NCBI RefSeq assembly: GCF_000948975.2
Contig: NZ_CP059735.1
Coordinates: 6,384,603-6,448,602, forward strand
DNA: 64,000 nucleotides
Direction of reading: 5' to 3'
Origin: Thalassomonas actiniarum
GTDB taxonomy: Bacteria > Pseudomonadota > Gammaproteobacteria > Enterobacterales > Alteromonadaceae
Positions 47,054 to 56,875 of the stretch are shown here, one piece after another. Under the pieces are notes generated by a model, which was given only the letters and a program-made list of their open reading frames with translations, did no database searches and was not told where the DNA came from. The position numbers and the translations under genes were made by a program. The first letter of the stretch is position 1; each line of letters starts with the position of its first letter.

Positions 47054-47740
47054 TTAATCCTGTTGCAGCTGCTGTAGCAATAATTTCGCCACCAGCTTTC
47101 TGAATTGCCCCAGTAGCAGGGTGTCCATACGCGGGTCAAAGTGCTCGGCATCGTCGCTGCTGATGGCTAAAAAGCCTAAAGTTTGCTGCTCATGGCTCAG
47201 CTTGATCAGCACCACAGAGCCCAGGGTCGGACCGGAAAAAATCAGCTGCTGCTCGCTTTGTTGCAACCGGCCAAAATAATAATCTTCCTCCGCCAGGCGG
47301 TTTTGCAGGATACCGCCGCAGTCATTTTGACTCAGGCTGGCATGGTCCAGACTAAATTCCCCGGTTAACCATAATTTCAGCTGAGACAGCGACAACAGCT
47401 CAGTGGTGGCCCGATGCAAGCAGTCCAGCAGTTCTGCCGCCGAATCGCAATCAATCAACCTCAGGTAGAGATCGCTGTAGAGCATAAACAGGCGTTCATT
47501 ATGATTGGCCACCGACATCAACTGGGTGATCTCTTCTTCCAGCGACTGTACTTTCTGCCTGAGCTGCTGTTGCTGACGTTCAACCAGGGAAATCGTGCCC
47601 CTGTGGGGATCCGCCAGGCGCAGGGCCGTTAATACATGCGGTGCCCGGTTAAAAAACTCGGGATTATCCAGCAAATAATCTGCGATTAACTCATCCGTCA
47701 ATGCCAGCTCTTGTTCCGGCACTCGTTTATTTTCACTCAT
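47054..47740 (-). CDS. DUF484-family (GAF-like) protein
   Basis: 228-residue protein of the DUF484 family found beside dapF and xerC in many gammaproteobacteria. The conserved opening is [12 protein letters not shown]-like ([19 protein letters not shown]), followed by [14 protein letters not shown] and a GAF-like C-terminal domain (about 80-225). Its start overlaps the dapF stop by four bases (ATGA), so they are coupled. Function unknown. Confidence 0.93.
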   Translation of the reverse strand: MSENKRVPEQELALTDELIADYLLDNPEFFNRAPHVLTALRLADPHRGTISLVERQQQQLRQKVQSLEEEITQLMSVANHNERLFMLYSDLYLRLIDCDSAAELLDCLHRATTELLSLSQLKLWLTGEFSLDHASLSQNDCGGILQNRLAEEDYYFGRLQQSEQQLIFSGPTLGSVVLIKLSHEQQTLGFLAISSDDAEHFDPRMDTLLLGQFRKLVAKLLLQQLQQD

Positions 47741-48567
47741 AAATTTAATTGTCCATCAAAAACATGTACCGCAGGGCCGGACATTTTCACCGGACTGCCC
47801 GGGCCTTTCCAGTAAATTCGTAATTTGCCGCCGGGTAATTCCACGGTTACCTGTTTTGCTAATTTTTTTTGCATTTGTCCGATCACCACGGCAGCACAGG
47901 CGCCGCTGCCGCAAGCCAGAGTTTCACCTGCACCGCGCTCATAAACACGCAGTTTAATATATTCCGGGGAAACCACTTCCATAAAACCGACATTGGCCTG
48001 TTTCGGAAATCTTTCATGGTGGGATAATTCTTCACCTAAAGTATCAACCGGTGCCTCTTTTACCGAGTCCACCGTCAACACGCAATGGGGGTTGCCCATA
48101 GAGACCACGCCGCATAACACGGTTTCATGCTCACTGCGCAGAATATAGGTGCCTTCTACTTTTTGCGCCTTAAAGGGGATCTGCGCCGGTTCAAACTGAG
48201 GCACCGGCATATTGACGGAAATCTTACCGTCGCGCTCGACAAACAAGGTCATTTTTCCCACTTGGGTGGAAACGCGGATCTTAGTTTTATTGATCAGGCC
48301 TTTCATGCGAACAAAACGGGCAAAACAGCGGGCGCCGTTACCGCATTGGCCCACTTCACTGCCGTCGGCATTAAATATCCGGTAATGAAAATCTAAGTCC
48401 GGATCATAGGGAGGCTCCACCACCAGCAGCTGATCAAAACCGACGCCAAAATGCCGGTCCGCCAGCTGGCGGATTTGATCATTGGAGAGGAATACATTTT
48501 GTGTAACATTATCCAAAACCAGGAAATCATTACCTAAACCATGCATTTTGGAAAAATTGAATAACAT
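47737..48567 (-). CDS. dapF: Diaminopimelate epimerase (DapF)
   Basis: PLP-independent epimerase interconverting LL- and meso-diaminopimelate for lysine and peptidoglycan. 276 residues (E. coli 274). The two catalytic cysteines lie in [18 protein letters not shown] (near residue 75) and [14 protein letters not shown] (near 218). Neighbours lysA and lptM are the usual partners. Confidence 0.97.
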   Translation of the reverse strand: MLFNFSKMHGLGNDFLVLDNVTQNVFLSNDQIRQLADRHFGVGFDQLLVVEPPYDPDLDFHYRIFNADGSEVGQCGNGARCFARFVRMKGLINKTKIRVSTQVGKMTLFVERDGKISVNMPVPQFEPAQIPFKAQKVEGTYILRSEHETVLCGVVSMGNPHCVLTVDSVKEAPVDTLGEELSHHERFPKQANVGFMEVVSPEYIKLRVYERGAGETLACGSGACAAVVIGQMQKKLAKQVTVELPGGKLRIYWKGPGSPVKMSGPAVHVFDGQLNL

Positions 48568-48609
48568 TAATATTATCTTCCTGTTAAAGCCCGTTTGTTA
48601 TTTTAACCC

Positions 48610-48872
48610 ATACCCAAGCCACTTGGAAATGCAGGTTCAGAGCTAAGCTAGGACATCAGAGCAAGGCGCAATACGCATATAATGGTTATTCCCTTATAAA
48701 GTGTTGCAACGCTGCACTGATGTTCTAGCTTAGCTCCCTTCGGGCAAGGCGATAAACGGCTATCTCCTGCGTTATTGAATCTTCAAATAGAATAACTATT
48801 CGTAAAATTTAATGCCTTGAATATAGCCGTTTCTCGTCTTGCTGAATCCTGCATTTCCAAGTGGTTTGGGTA
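48610..48872. repeat. MITE-like hairpin-rich repeat between dapF and lysA
   Basis: Termini ATACCCAAGCCACTTGGAAA... and the reverse complement ...TTTCCAAGTGGTTTGGGTAT form about 30-base inverted ends with few mismatches (48610-48640 and 48842-48872). Inside, GAGCTAAGCTAGGACATCAG and CTGATGTTCTAGCTTAGCTC pair 19 of 20, and AAGGCGATAAACGGCTAT pairs with ATAGCCGTTTCTCGTCTT 16 of 18. It carries no coding frame. The form suits a non-autonomous mobile element or interspersed repeat that may fold as RNA between dapF and lysA. It fills most of the 341-base gap 48568-48908. Confidence 0.8.
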
Positions 48873-48908
48873 TAATCTTGCGTCAAGCTTAATTCCAGGT
48901 CATAGCCG

Positions 48909-50156
48909 TTAAGGTAATATACTTTCACCCTGCCAAAGCCCGGCAAGACTTTCCCGCTCCCGGATCAGGTGGCTGGTGTCTTTATCCACCAGCACTTCCG
49001 CCGCCCGGGGCCGGCTATTATAGTTTGAACTCATGGTAAAGCCATAAGCACCGGCGGAGCGCACCGCCAATAAATCACCCGCTTTAATCGCCAACAGGCG
49101 GTCTTTGCCGAGAAAATCACCGGTTTCACAAACCGGGCCCACTACATCATAGCTTAGTTCATCCACATCCCGGCGCTGTTCAACCGGAATTATCTCCTGC
49201 CAGGACTGGTACAGGGACGGGCGCAGCAGGTCGTTCATCGCCGCATCGACGATGGCAAAATGCCGGTCCTGGTTGGTTTTTAAAAATTCGACTTCGGTGA
49301 CTAAAATACCGGCATTGGCCATGATCGCCCGTCCCGGTTCATACAGCAGGGTCAAGTCATAACCGGCGAGCTTTTCCGCCAGCGCCCTGGCATATTCTTT
49401 CGGGTGGGGCGGGGTTTCATCCCGGTAACACACCCCTAAACCGCCGCCAACATCCAGGTGCGAGAGCTTGATGCCTTTTGCCGCCAGCTTATTGATCAGC
49501 ACCAATACCCGGTCCAGGGCATCGAGAAAGGGGGTTAATTCCGTCAACTGGGAGCCGATATGGCAATCTATGCCTTTGACCTCAAGGTGCGGTAACTGAT
49601 CTGCGGTTACATACAGGGTCTCGGCATCTGCTATGCTGATACCGAATTTATTTTCTTTTAAGCCGGTGGAAATATAGGGATGGGTGCCGGCATCAACATC
49701 CGGATTGACCCGTAAAGACACCGGGGCCTTGACCCCTAACTCACCCGCGACCTGGTTGATACGTGCCAGTTCCGGCGCCGATTCGACATTAAAACAATAA
49801 ATCTTCTGCTCGAGGGCATAACGGATTTCATCGGATTTTTTCGCCACCCCGGAAAACACCACCTTGCCGGCATCACCGCCGGCAGCCAGCACCCGGGCCA
49901 GCTCTCCTTTGGAGACAATATCAAAACCTGAGCCCAAGCGGGCCAGCAGATTTAATATTGCCAGGTTGGAGTTGGCCTTAACCGCATAACAAATCAGGTG
50001 CGGTTGCTCGCCTGCGGCATCATCAAAGGCATGCCAGTGCCTTTCTATGGTGGCGCGGGAATAGACATAAAGCGGGGTACCGTAATTTTTCGCCAGCTCC
50101 GCGACCCGGCATTCTTCCGCAAATAAGGTGTTATCTTTCCGGGTAAAATAATCCAC
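48909..50156 (-). CDS. lysA: Diaminopimelate decarboxylase (LysA), GTG start
   Basis: PLP enzyme of alanine-racemase fold that decarboxylates meso-diaminopimelate to lysine. 415 residues. The PLP lysine is in YAVKANSNLAIL near residue 59; other signatures are CHIGSQLTEL, GGGLGVCY, EPGRAIMANAG and GPVCETGDFLG. It begins with GTG two bases after the lptM stop, so the two are a unit. Confidence 0.97.
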   Translation of the reverse strand: MDYFTRKDNTLFAEECRVAELAKNYGTPLYVYSRATIERHWHAFDDAAGEQPHLICYAVKANSNLAILNLLARLGSGFDIVSKGELARVLAAGGDAGKVVFSGVAKKSDEIRYALEQKIYCFNVESAPELARINQVAGELGVKAPVSLRVNPDVDAGTHPYISTGLKENKFGISIADAETLYVTADQLPHLEVKGIDCHIGSQLTELTPFLDALDRVLVLINKLAAKGIKLSHLDVGGGLGVCYRDETPPHPKEYARALAEKLAGYDLTLLYEPGRAIMANAGILVTEVEFLKTNQDRHFAIVDAAMNDLLRPSLYQSWQEIIPVEQRRDVDELSYDVVGPVCETGDFLGKDRLLAIKAGDLLAVRSAGAYGFTMSSNYNSRPRAAEVLVDKDTSHLIRERESLAGLWQGESILP

Positions 50157-50158
50157 GT

Positions 50159-50329
50159 TTATTTTTCCTGTTCAGGGCTGCCGCTATGCCGCTCTTCGGC
50201 CTTACTTTCAGCCTGTTGTACTTCCTCGGATGGCGTCTGATACAAAGGGCCTTTATTACCGCAGGCAGTTAATACCAGGATGGAAAAAAGGCCGCCAAGG
50301 AGTAAGGTTTTATTTGCTTGTATGCTCAT
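50159..50329 (-). CDS. lptM: LptM (YifL) small outer-membrane lipoprotein
   Basis: 56-residue lipoprotein. A signal peptide with lipobox LTAC is followed by CGNKGPLYQTP, the signature of LptM, and a charged, disordered tail rich in Glu. LptM assists disulfide maturation and assembly of the LptD/LptE lipopolysaccharide translocon. It is first in the lptM-lysA-dapF-DUF484-yigB order and divergent from cyaY. Shorter than the E. coli protein (67). Confidence 0.9.
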   Translation of the reverse strand: MSIQANKTLLLGGLFSILVLTACGNKGPLYQTPSEEVQQAESKAEERHSGSPEQEK

Positions 50330-50477
50330 TTATTGATTTATTTACCCTGATAGTGATGTAGGTCAATTGTATTTCACACTTTAGATACGGCGAAAGTGCA
50401 TTTATCTAAGGTGATTGGTATTATACTCACATGCTTATCAACAATTACAAGCCTTAATACGTGTAAAAGGACAATCA

Positions 50478-50795
50478 ATGAATGACAGCCAGTATAATTT
50501 AATCGCAGACGACCTGTTACTTGCCGTTGAAGAGGCAATCGAAGACTGTGGTTATGATATCGATTACGAAGGCGCCGGGGGATTATTAACCCTGACCTTC
50601 AAAAATGGCAGCAAAATAATTCTCAACAAACAAGCGCCGTTACACGAAGTTTGGGTTGCGACAAAATTCAACGGCCATCACTTCGCCTATCAGGACAACC
50701 AGTGGCGCGATAAAAGGGCCGGGGATGAGTTCTGGCAGTTTTTATCTGCGGCGGTCAGCAAACAGGCAGATGCCGACATTACCTTATCCGAATAA
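50478..50795 (+). CDS. cyaY: Iron-sulfur assembly protein CyaY (frataxin)
   Basis: 105-residue bacterial frataxin homologue regulating iron supply to IscS/IscU. The start at ATG 50478 has AAAAGGA eight bases ahead; an upstream in-frame ATG (50415) adds 21 unrelated residues. The acidic first helix ([13 protein letters not shown]) and [26 protein letters not shown] (split) are typical. It is followed by hemC at 14 bases, so haem and Fe-S genes may share a transcript. Confidence 0.95.
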   Translation: MNDSQYNLIADDLLLAVEEAIEDCGYDIDYEGAGGLLTLTFKNGSKIILNKQAPLHEVWVATKFNGHHFAYQDNQWRDKRAGDEFWQFLSAAVSKQADADITLSE

Positions 50796-50809
50796 GTCAG
50801 GAGTATTTA

Positions 50810-51742
50810 ATGAAAACAACCAAGGTTCGCATCGCGACACGTAAAAGTGCGCTGGCACTGTGGCAGGCAGAATATGTAAAGGCGCAACTGGAGCATTTTC
50901 ATCCGCAAGTCACGGTGGAACTGGTGCCTATGACCACCAAGGGCGACATTATCCTGGACACCCCGCTGGCCAAAGTCGGCGGCAAAGGCCTGTTTGTTAA
51001 AGAACTGGAAGTGGCCATGCTGGAAAACCGCGCCGATATCGCGGTACACTCGATGAAAGATGTACCGGTCGATTTCCCCCCGGGACTAGGGCTGGAAGTC
51101 ATCTGCCCGCGGGAAGATCCCCGCGATGCCTTTGTTTCCAACAAGTACAATACATTGGCTGAATTACCGCAGGGGGCCATAGTCGGTACTTCAAGCCTGC
51201 GTCGCCAGTGTCAGCTGAAAGAGTTACGTCCCGATCTCGATATCCGCGATCTGCGCGGTAACGTCAATACCCGCTTAAGAAAACTTGATGACGGCGAATA
51301 CGATGCCATTATCTTAGCCTCCGCCGGTTTGATCCGGTTGGAAATGAGTGAGCGCATCAGCGACTATATCGAACCTGAAGTCATGTTACCCGCCAATGGC
51401 CAGGGCGCGGTCGGCATAGAGTGCCGCACCGACGACGACACCATCAAGGCCTTACTGGCGCCGTTGGAAGATTTAGCTACCCGTCAGCGGGTACTGGCGG
51501 AGCGCGCTATGAACAAGGCCCTGGAAGGGGGCTGTCAGGTGCCTATCGGCAGTTATGCGGTGATCCAAGGCGATCAGCTGTACCTCAGGGGCCTGGTGGG
51601 CGCTGTCGACGGCAGCAAGATCATCCGCAGCGAGATCACCGGCTCGCTTGAACAGGGCGAAGACTTAGGTGAACAACTTGCCCAAACCCTGTTATCGCAA
51701 GGAGCAGCAGCGATTTTAAAGCAGGTTTATGACAACCACTAA
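50810..51742 (+). CDS. hemC: Hydroxymethylbilane synthase (HemC)
   Basis: Polymerises four porphobilinogens to hydroxymethylbilane. 310 residues (E. coli 313). The dipyrromethane cofactor cysteine is in [13 protein letters not shown] near residue 243. Other signatures are [16 protein letters not shown] and [15 protein letters not shown]. It overlaps hemD by 14 bases. Confidence 0.97.
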   Translation: MKTTKVRIATRKSALALWQAEYVKAQLEHFHPQVTVELVPMTTKGDIILDTPLAKVGGKGLFVKELEVAMLENRADIAVHSMKDVPVDFPPGLGLEVICPREDPRDAFVSNKYNTLAELPQGAIVGTSSLRRQCQLKELRPDLDIRDLRGNVNTRLRKLDDGEYDAIILASAGLIRLEMSERISDYIEPEVMLPANGQGAVGIECRTDDDTIKALLAPLEDLATRQRVLAERAMNKALEGGCQVPIGSYAVIQGDQLYLRGLVGAVDGSKIIRSEITGSLEQGEDLGEQLAQTLLSQGAAAILKQVYDNH

Positions 51743-52499
51743 GCTTAAGGTACTGATCACGCGGCCACAGGAAAAAGGCCGCGTATTGGCGCAAAAGTTA
51801 ACGCAACTCGGCATCTGTGCCAGCCACCAACCGCTTTTTTCTTACCGGGCACTGGCCGACCAGTATGAAATAAGACAAACTTTAACCTTATCACCCAATC
51901 CTATCCTGATTTTTGTCAGTGTCGCCGCCGTAAACTACGCCCATGAAAGCTACCCGCTGCAACACTGGCAACATGCCAGGGTTATCGCCGTCGGCGCCGC
52001 CACCGAAAAGGCTTTGCAGCAATACGGCATGGATAACGTGATTTGCCCGCAAGAACACAACAGTGAAGGCATGCTGGCCCTGCCGGAACTGGCAGACGTT
52101 AACGGGCGGCAGATCATTATTGTCCGCGGCAACGGCGGCCGGGAACTGATGGCCCAAACCTTAAGGGAGCGGGGAGCCAAGGTGAATTATCTTGAATCTT
52201 ATCAAAGGATTTGGCTATCATTGCCCAGGGATATCCCGCAGCAATGGCAGGCAAAGCCGATTAACTGCATGGTGATCACCAGCAATGCCCTGCTCGAGCG
52301 CATCGTCGAGCTCCTGGCCCCGCTGGATGAATTCTGGCAAAAGACCTGTTTATATGTGGTAGCCAGCGAACGCATCGCCGCCAAGGCAAAAGCACTTGGT
52401 TTACAACGGGTAGTTAATGCCCGCGGGGCAGATGACCAGGCCATTACCGGCACTTTAATTAACCTTATGACCCAAATAACGGAAGCAGAAAATGACTGA
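51729..52499 (+). CDS. hemD: Uroporphyrinogen-III synthase (HemD)
   Basis: Cyclises hydroxymethylbilane with inversion of ring D. 256 residues (E. coli 246), a poorly conserved family recognised by LITRPQEKG at the start, [31 protein letters not shown] and [10 protein letters not shown]. Overlaps hemC and, by eight bases, hemX. Confidence 0.93.
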   Translation: MTTTKLKVLITRPQEKGRVLAQKLTQLGICASHQPLFSYRALADQYEIRQTLTLSPNPILIFVSVAAVNYAHESYPLQHWQHARVIAVGAATEKALQQYGMDNVICPQEHNSEGMLALPELADVNGRQIIIVRGNGGRELMAQTLRERGAKVNYLESYQRIWLSLPRDIPQQWQAKPINCMVITSNALLERIVELLAPLDEFWQKTCLYVVASERIAAKAKALGLQRVVNARGADDQAITGTLINLMTQITEAEND

Positions 52500-53769
52500 A
52501 CAAAAACAACCGGAAGACACTGTTCAGGAAAACGCGAGTGCCGCGGACAAGGCCGGCGTTTCACCGGCAACTGACAAAAAACCGCCAGGCAGCGCCCATA
52601 AAAACAATCAAGCCTCCATCAAAGCCAAGATGAAAAAAGACGAAAATAACAAAACAGCTCAGGTATCAAAAACCGGCGTGCTGGCCCTGATGCTGGCGCT
52701 GCTCGCCTGCGCCGGCAGCGCTGGTTTATATTACTGGCAAAGCCAGCAACAGCCGCTGCAACAAGCACAAACGCAGAAAACGCTGAGCCAACAACTCGAA
52801 GCCAAATTAAAAAGCGGTGAACAACAACTGAGCCAGTTACTCCAGGCCCGGGAACAACAGCTGACCGAGCACTTTAACCGGCAAATAAACGCGCTGAAAA
52901 GCCAAAGCGAGCAAAACCTGGCACAATTAAACCAGACCCTGAAAGGACTGCAACAAGAACAACCCGGCAACTGGCTTTTTAACGAAGCAGAATATCTAAT
53001 CCGTATGGCCTCGCGCACCCTGTGGCTGGAGCAGAACACGGATACCGCCATCAGCCTGTTAACCGATGCCGATAAACGCTTAAGCCAAATGAATAACCCG
53101 GCATTGTTGCCGGTACGCCAGCTTATCTTTCAGGATATTGAAACCCTTAAACTGCTGCCGCGCCAGCAAAGCGCACAAGTAATTTTAACCCTGATGGGAC
53201 TGGACAAACAGCTTGGCAGCCTGGTAATGGCACGTCCTTACCGGCAACAAAACCAGGAACAGGCACAAGATTTAACCTTAACCTCAGATCCCGCAGACTG
53301 GCGGGAAAACCTGGCCAAGGTTTGGCAAAAATTCCGGGCGAACTATATCATCACCAGCCGTCCGCGCACTAAAGGTGACGATCCTTTGCTGTCGCCGCAA
53401 CATCAGCAGAACTTACAGGAAAACCTGGCACTCAAACTCCAGCTTGCCATCTGGTCAGCCAGTAAAGGGGAAAGCACCATCTACCGGCAAACCCTGGACG
53501 ATATCCAGCAATGGCTCAACCAGTATTACGAAAGCGAAAATAAAACCAACCAGGGCTTTATCGCGGCAATAGAAAAACTCAAACCGGCTACCCTGACGGT
53601 CAATTATCCGGACAAGCTGGTCTCACTGGCGGCAATACGTAAAGTGATCGCCCAGAACAACAGCAATACAGCCGTACCCGGGCAGGCAAACGGCCAGCCA
53701 CCGGCGATAAAAACGCCGGAAGAACAGCTTCCAAAGCTTAAGGCTGACCAGGACGGAGCCAGCTTATGA
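52492..53769 (+). CDS. hemX: HemX-family membrane protein
   Basis: 425 residues. A disordered, Lys/Ala-rich cytoplasmic N-terminus is followed by one membrane helix (VLALMLALLACAGSAGLYYW, about 63-82), a glutamine-rich coiled coil (about 85-155) and the HemX domain with NWLFNEAEYLIRMASR. Often annotated as uroporphyrinogen C-methyltransferase, but no methyltransferase motif is present. Cotranslated with hemD and hemY (ATGA overlap). Confidence 0.92.
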   Translation: MTEQKQPEDTVQENASAADKAGVSPATDKKPPGSAHKNNQASIKAKMKKDENNKTAQVSKTGVLALMLALLACAGSAGLYYWQSQQQPLQQAQTQKTLSQQLEAKLKSGEQQLSQLLQAREQQLTEHFNRQINALKSQSEQNLAQLNQTLKGLQQEQPGNWLFNEAEYLIRMASRTLWLEQNTDTAISLLTDADKRLSQMNNPALLPVRQLIFQDIETLKLLPRQQSAQVILTLMGLDKQLGSLVMARPYRQQNQEQAQDLTLTSDPADWRENLAKVWQKFRANYIITSRPRTKGDDPLLSPQHQQNLQENLALKLQLAIWSASKGESTIYRQTLDDIQQWLNQYYESENKTNQGFIAAIEKLKPATLTVNYPDKLVSLAAIRKVIAQNNSNTAVPGQANGQPPAIKTPEEQLPKLKADQDGASL

Positions 53770-54983
53770 AACGCTTGATCCTGATCTTATGCCTGATACT
53801 GCTGGCTATCCTTACTGCCATTGCCATCGGCCCCATGCTGATTGACGGCAAAGGTTATATCACGGTTGTCAGCGGCGATACCGCCTACCAAACCACTATT
53901 TTATCGGCGGTTTACCTGCTGACGGCACTGTTTCTGGTGTTACTGGCAGTGCTTTTTATCCTGCGCGGCGGTTTGAGATTTAGTTTAGGTGGCTGGCATA
54001 AACTGACACGGGCCAGCCAGCGCCGCGCGTTAAAAAATTTCAACAAAGGCATTACCGCCTATGTAATAGATGACTATGCCCAGGCGGAGCAGCTACTGGC
54101 CAAAAGTGCCCAGCTGCCACAGTTTGAACAAACCGCCTATTTACTGGCGGCCTCTGCGGCAGACAAGCAAAACTCAGGCAGCAACCATTATCTCGAGCGG
54201 GTCGGTACAGACAAACATTTTATTAAAAATGCCGGACTCGAAGGGGTGCTGGTTAAGGTGAAAATATTTATCGGCCAGGGGGAATATAGTAAAGCCCGGG
54301 AGCTGATCGATAATCATCATAAATATATCGGCCATGATGCCAGGCTGCTGGCACTGGAAATCGACCTGTGCCTGATTGAGCAAAGGTTCGAAGCCGCTAT
54401 CGAACATTTAAAAGCGGCACGCAAACAAAAAACCATCAGCAAGGAAAAGCTCGCCGCCTGGGAGCGAGAGGCTTTTGCCGGTATCTTTAACGATACCATC
54501 AGCCAGGCAGATCAAAATGCCCTGTTTGCCTACTGGAAAAAACTGCCCCGTAAAATCCAGCAAAGCGAGCCGGTATTGCTGGCTTATTGCCGGGTATTGG
54601 CAGAAAACAAACTTAATGATGCCTTAACGGATATCTTGTTGCCGGTGCTGAAAAAAGATCCCCGCCAGCAGCAGCTACGCGCTTTCCAGGTATTGCCGGT
54701 ACATCAGGGAGACGCCTTGATCGCCCAGGTACAAAAGCAGCTGGGCAAACATCAGCAAGAGGCAAAATGGTTGAGTTACCTGGGACACCTGGCATTCAAT
54801 AGCGAGCAATGGCAGATGTCGGAAAGAGCCTTTAACAGCCTGCTGGCATTGGAGACTCCCGGCTACGATGCTTCAGACTTAGAAGCCCTGGCCAGCGTCT
54901 TAAGCCAACAGGGAAAGTTTGAACAGGCGAATAAGATATTGACCCGGAGGATTAAGATGCAAGCCTCCCAGGCTAAAGCATAA
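53766..54983 (+). CDS. hemY: HemY-family TPR membrane protein
   Basis: 405 residues with two N-terminal membrane helices (about 3-22 and 45-68) and a TPR-rich remainder. GGLRFSLGGWHKLTRASQRRA and the N-terminal layout are typical of proteobacterial HemY, which is not the protoporphyrinogen oxidase of Bacillus. Last gene of the cyaY-hemCDXY cluster; role in haem synthesis is structural or regulatory and poorly defined. Confidence 0.93.
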   Translation: MKRLILILCLILLAILTAIAIGPMLIDGKGYITVVSGDTAYQTTILSAVYLLTALFLVLLAVLFILRGGLRFSLGGWHKLTRASQRRALKNFNKGITAYVIDDYAQAEQLLAKSAQLPQFEQTAYLLAASAADKQNSGSNHYLERVGTDKHFIKNAGLEGVLVKVKIFIGQGEYSKARELIDNHHKYIGHDARLLALEIDLCLIEQRFEAAIEHLKAARKQKTISKEKLAAWEREAFAGIFNDTISQADQNALFAYWKKLPRKIQQSEPVLLAYCRVLAENKLNDALTDILLPVLKKDPRQQQLRAFQVLPVHQGDALIAQVQKQLGKHQQEAKWLSYLGHLAFNSEQWQMSERAFNSLLALETPGYDASDLEALASVLSQQGKFEQANKILTRRIKMQASQAKA

Positions 54984-55024
54984 CAAAAGCTTCCGGCGGT
55001 ACTTTAACCGTTAAGTCCAATACC

Positions 55025-55053
55025 GAGCCCTGTATAACCACAGGGCTTTTTTA
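55025..55053 (+). terminator. Terminator of the hemCDXY operon
   Basis: AGCCCTGT and ACAGGGCT stem with a loop of about seven bases (ATAACC region), followed by TTTTTTA. Confidence 0.85.
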
Positions 55054-55194
55054 TGCATTGTTATGACAAAAGCGTTTCCATTGATACCTGAGCAAGCGCT
55101 TTCGCATTAACTGCGGCACAAAAGGGTTAACTTTTTGCCAATATTGCCCTGCTATGACAACATATAACTTCTCTTCATTTAAAAGGCATATTGT

Positions 55195-55944
55195 GTGATG
55201 AAACCCGGTGTTTGGATTGAGGCTGGCATCGTCATTATCTATGGCGCCAGTCTGGATGCTGCTGCTCACAGTCACCATGCGATGCAAGTCATTTGGCCCA
55301 AGAGTGATTCGCTTTGTAAATTAAACAACGTGGATATAACAGAGTTAGCTATTATCGGCTCTCAAGTGGAGCATCAACTGCAGATGCCCGAAGGCTGGAT
55401 ACTGCTGGTTGAGCCAAAAAGCGTTTTAGGGCAGGCCTTGTCCGGTAAACTTGCAGGAGCACCGCAGCAAACATTTCACTCATCCTTTTCGGGCACAATG
55501 AAGTCGCCGGCACAGAATGAAGAGCTGATTGAGTTTTTAAGCCCTTTGTTTCAGGCATTAGAGCTCACCAGGCAAGTGTTGCCTGTTAATAAAAGTACGG
55601 TGGCAGATAAGCGCATTCAGCAGTTAGTCTTCGAATTAGATCAATGTTTACACGGTGACTGTATCAAACCAACAAATTGGCGGGCTGCTGCAGTCGCCAG
55701 TCAACTGGCCTTGTCGGAAAGCCGTTTTTTGCATTTATTTCGTCAGGAATTGGGGATTGCCTGGCGCCCTTATCTATTGTGGCGACGCATGATGTGCGCG
55801 GTCCGGGCAATAGTCAATAATGCCTCGGCGACGGAGGCTGCCCACCTGGCCGGGTTTTCTGACAGCGCCCATCTCAGCCGGACTTTTCGAAATACTTTCG
55901 GTATGACCATCAGGCAGGCTCATGCCCTTTTACTAAAAACCTAG
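55195..55944 (+). CDS. AraC-family transcriptional regulator
   Basis: 249 residues (GTG 55195 or ATG 55198; AGG lies eight bases before the GTG). A poorly conserved N-terminal half with an early AHSHHAMQVIW, recalling a cupin sensor domain, precedes a C-terminal AraC DNA-binding domain: ASQLALSESRFLHLFRQELGI as first helix-turn-helix and EAAHLAGFSDSAHLSRTFRNTFGMT as second. Target and ligand unknown; the transglutaminase-like gene 70 bases downstream on the same strand is a candidate. Confidence 0.88.
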   Translation: MMKPGVWIEAGIVIIYGASLDAAAHSHHAMQVIWPKSDSLCKLNNVDITELAIIGSQVEHQLQMPEGWILLVEPKSVLGQALSGKLAGAPQQTFHSSFSGTMKSPAQNEELIEFLSPLFQALELTRQVLPVNKSTVADKRIQQLVFELDQCLHGDCIKPTNWRAAAVASQLALSESRFLHLFRQELGIAWRPYLLWRRMMCAVRAIVNNASATEAAHLAGFSDSAHLSRTFRNTFGMTIRQAHALLLKT

Positions 55945-56014
55945 CCGGTTTATTCAAGTTTCTTGTTGAAGGATTGACTAAGCTGGGCACAGATCCCTTA
56001 AGCAAGAGCGAACC

Positions 56015-56749
56015 ATGGCGACATTATCCGAAGATTTTCTTTTAGCAACCCCTATGCTGGACTTTAATCACCCACAGATACAAGCCCTGATTAAACGAAG
56101 GAAATGGCGGGATTTGTCCCCCTATGATGCCATAGGTGCAACCTATACTTTTGTCCGCGATGAAATCCGCTTCGGCTATAACGCAGACGACCGCTTACCG
56201 GCAAGCCAGGTACTTAACGATGGTTACGGCCAGTGCAATACCAAAGGCACCTTATTTATGGCGCTATTGCGTGCCCTTGGCATATCAGCACGACTCCATG
56301 GTTTTACCATTGACAACAAATTACAACGCGGTGCCATTCCCGGCTATTTGTTTGCCATCGCCCCCAAGCGCATTATCCATAGCTGGGTTGAGGTATATCA
56401 GGACGAACGCTGGGTTAATCTGGAAGGTTACATTCTGGATAAAGCTTATTTGAAGCAAATACAAAGCAGCTTTTCCGGCCAATGCCAGTCCTTCTCAGGT
56501 TTTGGCATTGCCACTCAATGTCTTGCTGCACCTGACATTGACTGGCAGGGGCAGGACACTTATATACAAAGTGACGGTATTGCAGATGATTTCGGCGTAT
56601 ATAACCAACCGGATGATTTTTATGCCAGACACGGCAGCAACCTTTCCGGCATTAAAAAACTGCTTTTCCGTTATCTGTTGCGTCATTTAATGAATTTAAA
56701 CGTGAAACAAATCCGTGCCAATGGCGTTTGCCGAAAAAACCGAACATAG
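56015..56749 (+). CDS. Transglutaminase-like cysteine peptidase-fold protein
   Basis: 244 residues with a transglutaminase-like core. The catalytic set is visible: Cys in NDGYGQCNTKGTLFMALLRA (near residue 74), His in RIIHSWVEVY (near 123) and Asp or Asn in the following ERWVNLEGYIL strand. No signal peptide, so probably cytoplasmic. It may hydrolyse peptides or amides rather than crosslink proteins; the substrate is unknown. Confidence 0.85.
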   Translation: MATLSEDFLLATPMLDFNHPQIQALIKRRKWRDLSPYDAIGATYTFVRDEIRFGYNADDRLPASQVLNDGYGQCNTKGTLFMALLRALGISARLHGFTIDNKLQRGAIPGYLFAIAPKRIIHSWVEVYQDERWVNLEGYILDKAYLKQIQSSFSGQCQSFSGFGIATQCLAAPDIDWQGQDTYIQSDGIADDFGVYNQPDDFYARHGSNLSGIKKLLFRYLLRHLMNLNVKQIRANGVCRKNRT

Positions 56750-56823
56750 GACTCAACTCGGGGGCTGCCCTTAATAAAACGGTCACCGGCCCGGATTGAC
56801 TTTTTTCGCTGGATTTCTTTTAC

Positions 56824-56869
56824 AAAAAAACACCATAACGGAAGAAGACTTTCAACTATGGTGCTTTTT
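56824..56869. terminator. Bidirectional terminator between convergent genes
   Basis: CACCATA and TATGGTG arms are flanked by A7 on one side and CTTTTT on the other, between the transglutaminase-like gene and fre. Each strand therefore has a stem followed by T residues. Confidence 0.65.
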
Positions 56870-56875
56870 CCGTCG

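Noticed and set aside
47047-47151. Longer yigB start overlapping the DUF484 gene
   Set aside because: The added 35 residues are the DUF484 gene read in another frame; ATG 47046 gives the E. coli-like length.
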